Below are positions 61,633-64,000 of a stretch of DNA of 64,000 nucleotides, piece after piece. The notes below the pieces were generated by a model, which saw only the letters and a program-made list of their open reading frames with translations, made no database searches and was not told the DNA's origin. The stretch is from Aquimarina amphilecti (GTDB taxonomy: Bacteria > Bacteroidota > Bacteroidia > Flavobacteriales > Flavobacteriaceae), in assembly GCF_900109375.1 (NCBI RefSeq), contig NZ_FOAB01000002.1, forward strand, positions 124,001-188,000. The letters run 5' to 3'. Both the position numbers and the translations under genes were made by a program. Positions within the stretch are counted from its first letter, which is position 1, and each line of letters begins with the position of its first letter.

Positions 61633-61977
61633 TCATTTAACAGTATATATCATACCTGAGTTTACAATTTGATACGGTTGTAATTGTAATCTAAATAAAT
61701 CAGAATCATCAAATGTAGCAACATATGCCGAGATTATATCTCTGCGTCATGATATTTGTACTTTTAATTTCCGATGTTCACCATCATCAGCATGTCAATT
61801 ATAAAAATTCTATTCTCAATAGGTAAACTTTGATTACGATATAACCAATAAATTAATTCTTTTGGGTGTTTTGTTGCATATTATAATGTTCCTAAAAATG
61901 ATTTTAATTGTATGACAAACTCATTTATATGCTAACCCACGCGGTAATTCTATACTATCTAAATAAGGTTCGGTCAA
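61633..61977 (-). pseudogene. Decayed gene of unknown family upstream of the DNA methyltransferase
   Basis: No intact ORF, but protein-like pieces follow one another on the minus strand in different frames: LTEPYLDSIELPRGLAYK then stop (61921-61977); HPKELIYWLYRNQSL and PIENRIFIIDML (within 61764-61880); DDGEHRKLKVQIS then stop (61747-61788); and AYVATFDDSDLFRLQLQPYQ continuing to IVNSGMIYTVK and stop (61633 to about 61737). At least four frame breaks are needed to join them into about 110 residues. The family is not recognised. It ends 23 bases before the methyltransferase start. Confidence 0.75.
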
Positions 61978-62894
61978 AATAACATTGTCATTAATGGCAA
62001 CAGCAGAAATACCCAAAGATTAATTTCTTTTATAAACTTGCCATGATCAATCTCTAAGTAGGTTGTTCCAATAATCGCTAAAGGAGCTGCTATAAAAATC
62101 ATTTCTGAAGTATTTTTATTCAGGGTAATTACTACTAGAAGCAACGCAATTAATAATTGTGCAATAATTAGTTTTAGAACAGGTTTAGATTTTGTTGGTT
62201 TTCTACTATATTTTATTAAATAAACCGTGAGAAAAAAAAGTATACAAATTATTAGCACTCCTATTGAAAAAAATCCTCCATTAGAAACATAAGCGTCAAA
62301 AGAAAATGATATTGGTTCTACATAGTCAGTGATAGCAAAAAATGAGTCATAAAACAATAACGTAAAACAATTTGATAAGACATATACAGTCAATAACCCT
62401 ATAAAAGGAATAATCCAATTTCTATAATTTTTAGGCTCAAAATACAAAACTCCTAAAAATACTATAGCAATAAAAGCTATACTCCAGAAATAAGCCAAAG
62501 AAGCTAAACCAATGCATAAAGAAGCATTTAAAACATTAGACTTGATATATTTACCATTTCTTAAACTAAGCACACTCCTTACTCCTAAAATAATCATTAG
62601 GTTCGATAATAGAATATTAGAATTAGTTAGTGAAATTGGTAAAATCCCAGTTAGAAAAGCAAATAATAGTATTGTATGTGTGCTTTTATATGTTAAGTCG
62701 TTTTTTTGGGTGATATGATTTAATATCAGCATTGTCAGAATATATGCAACGCATCCAACTAAAAGGATCACAATTTTAAAATAATCTAAATTGATACCAT
62801 TTTTATAATGCGCTATTACATACATTACAAACATATATAATGCTACAATTATAAAATTAATTGGTTTTGATTTACTAAAAAAGCTTGATAACAC
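61974..62894 (-). CDS. DUF6427 multi-pass membrane protein
   Basis: 306 residues from a GTG start. It opens MLSSFFSKSKPINFIIVALY, the conserved SKSKPxNF signature of a Flavobacteriaceae family (DUF6427), followed by about nine membrane helices. Function is unknown. The gene lies near purD and a small membrane protein gene, as I recall for other flavobacteria. Its last bases overlap the first in-frame TTG of the broken gene downstream. No alternative ATG exists near the N-terminus. Confidence 0.82.
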   Translation of the reverse strand: MLSSFFSKSKPINFIIVALYMFVMYVIAHYKNGINLDYFKIVILLVGCVAYILTMLILNHITQKNDLTYKSTHTILLFAFLTGILPISLTNSNILLSNLMIILGVRSVLSLRNGKYIKSNVLNASLCIGLASLAYFWSIAFIAIVFLGVLYFEPKNYRNWIIPFIGLLTVYVLSNCFTLLFYDSFFAITDYVEPISFSFDAYVSNGGFFSIGVLIICILFFLTVYLIKYSRKPTKSKPVLKLIIAQLLIALLLVVITLNKNTSEMIFIAAPLAIIGTTYLEIDHGKFIKEINLWVFLLLPLMTMLF

Positions 62895-62906
62895 TACTAT
62901 TTTTTA

Positions 62907-62914
62907 TATTTTTG
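62907..62914 (+). promoter_or_regulatory. Candidate -7 box TATTTTTG of the small membrane protein gene
   Basis: Exact TAnnTTTG, 101 bases before the ATG at 63008. The leader contains AAACAATA/TATTGTTT and a second A/T hairpin, plus a five-codon ATG...TGA reading (62994-63011) that overlaps the start. Confidence 0.45.
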
Positions 62915-63007
62915 CGCTAAACAATATATTATTGTTTTTAAATATAATATAACTAATTGATAAAAAGTTTTTAGTTAGCTTTTTATAATTAAAATGAAGA
63001 TCATATC

Positions 63008-63241
63008 ATGAAAGATTTTTTTGAAGCGATACAATCCCTATTTGTAGATTTGCTTTTGGCTCCAATGGATGCTCTTAGAGCTTTAGAACTAGAGAGCTGG
63101 AGTGCGGCAAATATCGTAAATTGGTTATTTATGCTTATCGGTTTTGTAGCTTTTTTATATTGGATGAAAGAATTAAAAAAATTCAACGACAATGATGAAG
63201 AAGATAGAGATCCAAAAGCTCATTCATTTTTAAAGCCGTAG
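63008..63241 (+). CDS. Small membrane protein (DUF6341)
   Basis: 77 residues with one helix (IVNWLFMLIGFVAFLYWM) and an acidic tail (KKFNDNDEEDRDPKAHSF). The MKDFFEAIQSLFVDLLLAPM start is a conserved signature in Flavobacteriaceae, sometimes mislabelled 'uracil phosphoribosyltransferase', which it cannot be at this size. It is divergent from DUF6427. The start is preceded by a very short ORF that overlaps it as ATGA. Function is unknown. Confidence 0.85.
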   Translation: MKDFFEAIQSLFVDLLLAPMDALRALELESWSAANIVNWLFMLIGFVAFLYWMKELKKFNDNDEEDRDPKAHSFLKP

Positions 63242-63266
63242 TTTTTTTATTTAAAATAAGGTTATT

Positions 63267-63283
63267 GAAGCATTTTATGCTTC
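63267..63283 (+). terminator. Short hairpin after the small membrane protein gene
   Basis: GAAGCAT/ATGCTTC with a three-base loop, followed by TTTATAT. It is the first of two hairpins between the convergent genes. Confidence 0.55.
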
Positions 63284-63290
63284 TTTATAT

Positions 63291-63328
63291 AAAAAAAGTC
63301 AAGTGATTAAAATCACTTGACTTTTTTT
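63291..63328. terminator. Bidirectional rho-independent terminator
   Basis: 18-bp perfect inverted repeat AAAAAAAGTCAAGTGATT/AATCACTTGACTTTTTTT with a two-base centre. It gives a U-run in both directions and separates the convergent small-protein and purD transcripts. Confidence 0.95.
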
Positions 63329-63355
63329 ATATAATTCGATTCAAACAGAAAAACT

Positions 63356-64000
63356 CTACAAATCAAATCCAAGATCCTTTCTGTAATACATTTTATCAAA
63401 ATGTAATTTCTCAATATTCTGGTATGATAGTTTTAGTGCCTCCCTAAAATCATCATGAAATGAAGTCACAGCAATAACGCGTCCACCATTAGTAACGACT
63501 TTATCTCCTTCTAATTTAGTTCCGGCATGAAAAACAATAGCATCATCTATTCCATCAATACCTGTAATTTCTTTTCCTTTTTCATAAGACTCTGGATATC
63601 CACCTGAGACTGTCATTACAGTAGTAGCACTTCTAGAATCTATTTCAATATCTATTTGATCTAACGTTTGATTAGATACATGATTAAATAGTGATACTAA
63701 ATCTGTTTTAACTCTAGGTAGCACAGCTTCTGTTTCTGGGTCTCCCATTCTTACGTTATACTCTATAACCTTAGGATCATCACCTACCTTTATCAATCCA
63801 ATAAAAATAAAACCTTTATAATCTATTTCTTCTTTTGCGAGGCCTTCTACAGTTGGCTGGATAATACTTGTTTCTATCTTATTCATAAAGTCATCATCCG
63901 CAAAAGGAACTGGCGAAATTGCTCCCATTCCACCTGTATTAAGTCCAGTATCTCCTTCTCCAATTCGTTTATAGTCTTTCGCTGTTGGTAAAGTCACATA
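63356..64000 (-). CDS. purD: Phosphoribosylamine-glycine ligase, N-terminal part outside the window
   Basis: The last 215 residues are inside the window; the frame runs off the right edge with no start. It opens YVTLPTAKDYKRIGEGDTGL followed by NTGGMGA, the conserved PurD block, then an ATP-grasp part (FIGLIKVGDDPKVIEYNVRM, GDPETEAV) and the C-terminal B-type domain. It makes glycinamide ribonucleotide in purine synthesis. The GTG at 63997 is only an internal codon of the frame. It converges on the DUF6341 gene across a strong bidirectional terminator. Confidence 0.95.
   Translation of the reverse strand, partial: YVTLPTAKDYKRIGEGDTGLNTGGMGAISPVPFADDDFMNKIETSIIQPTVEGLAKEEIDYKGFIFIGLIKVGDDPKVIEYNVRMGDPETEAVLPRVKTDLVSLFNHVSNQTLDQIDIEIDSRSATTVMTVSGGYPESYEKGKEITGIDGIDDAIVFHAGTKLEGDKVVTNGGRVIAVTSFHDDFREALKLSYQNIEKLHFDKMYYRKDLGFDL

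Noticed and set aside
1..64000. CRISPR arrays, tRNA/rRNA genes, insertion sequences or prophage
   Set aside because: No evenly spaced direct repeats with spacers, no transposase, integrase or phage structural genes, and no cloverleaf or rRNA-like sequence was recognised by reading.

Overview
This window reads as chromosomal DNA of a marine-type Flavobacteriaceae member (Bacteroidota). The genus is not proven, but the gene content is Aquimarina-like. The DNA is visibly AT-rich, and promoters fit the Bacteroidota -7 box TAnnTTTG. Many lipoproteins carry short lipoboxes. There is a type IX secretion (T9SS) cargo with a C-terminal sorting domain and a probable SprE/PorW gliding/T9SS lipoprotein. 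Several gene orders are ones I know from Flavobacteriaceae: yicC-gmk-nadD; flippase-dut-nucleotidyltransferase-TPR-DUF4292-EnvC; dprA/SPOR/thioesterase; sprE-bactofilin-atpZ-atpI-atpBEFHAG. No rRNA, tRNA, CRISPR array, insertion sequence or prophage was recognised.

Layout. 1-2.7 kb: end of a BNR/VPS10-like protein, then hemJ and a GNAT gene joined with zero spacing. 2.8-4.9 kb: yicC, gmk, nadD. 4.9-7.9 kb (minus): envelope protein, enoyl-CoA hydratase, DUF4177-like protein and an NtrY-like kinase. 8-11.4 kb (plus): fused peptide ABC ATPase, two lipoproteins and an unannotated GG-leader cysteine-rich peptide. 11.6-13.9 kb: SPFH-GYF protein and a zinc-ribbon membrane protein. 14-22.7 kb (minus): lipoproteins, a 1228-residue T9SS cargo, ALDH7 dehydrogenase, 3-hydroxyanthranilate dioxygenase, a second GG-leader peptide and a lipoprotein. 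22.9-28.2 kb (plus): gpsA and assorted metabolic and envelope genes. 28.2-30.3 kb (minus): DoxX-like protein and DprA. 30.5-32.3 kb (plus): SPOR protein and thioesterase. 32.3-42.7 kb (minus): TauE, envelope-assembly genes and lipoproteins. 42.9-51.8 kb (minus): ATP synthase, bactofilin and sprE. 52.1-55.4 kb (minus): ABC exporter and PadR module. 55.6-56.6 kb: PaaE-like reductase. 56.6-62.9 kb (minus): CPBP protease, membrane AraC regulator, GT9, DUF4254, an orphan DNA methyltransferase, a decayed gene and DUF6427. 63-64 kb: a small membrane protein and the end of purD.

The most interesting signals are small. Two separate genes encode peptides with matching double-glycine leaders and cysteine-rich cores, each with its own terminator and no maturation enzyme nearby. 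In the ATP synthase operon, strong inverted repeats lie exactly where subunit stoichiometry falls, after atpE and after atpA. A perfect 18-bp inverted repeat overlaps the promoter of the zinc-ribbon gene. A gene broken by several frameshifts lies immediately upstream of the orphan DNA methyltransferase.

Limits: assignments rest on reading motifs and remembered family features, without database searches. Promoters are called from the -7 box alone because a convincing -33 TTG at normal spacing was usually absent. Non-ATG starts are stated where used.
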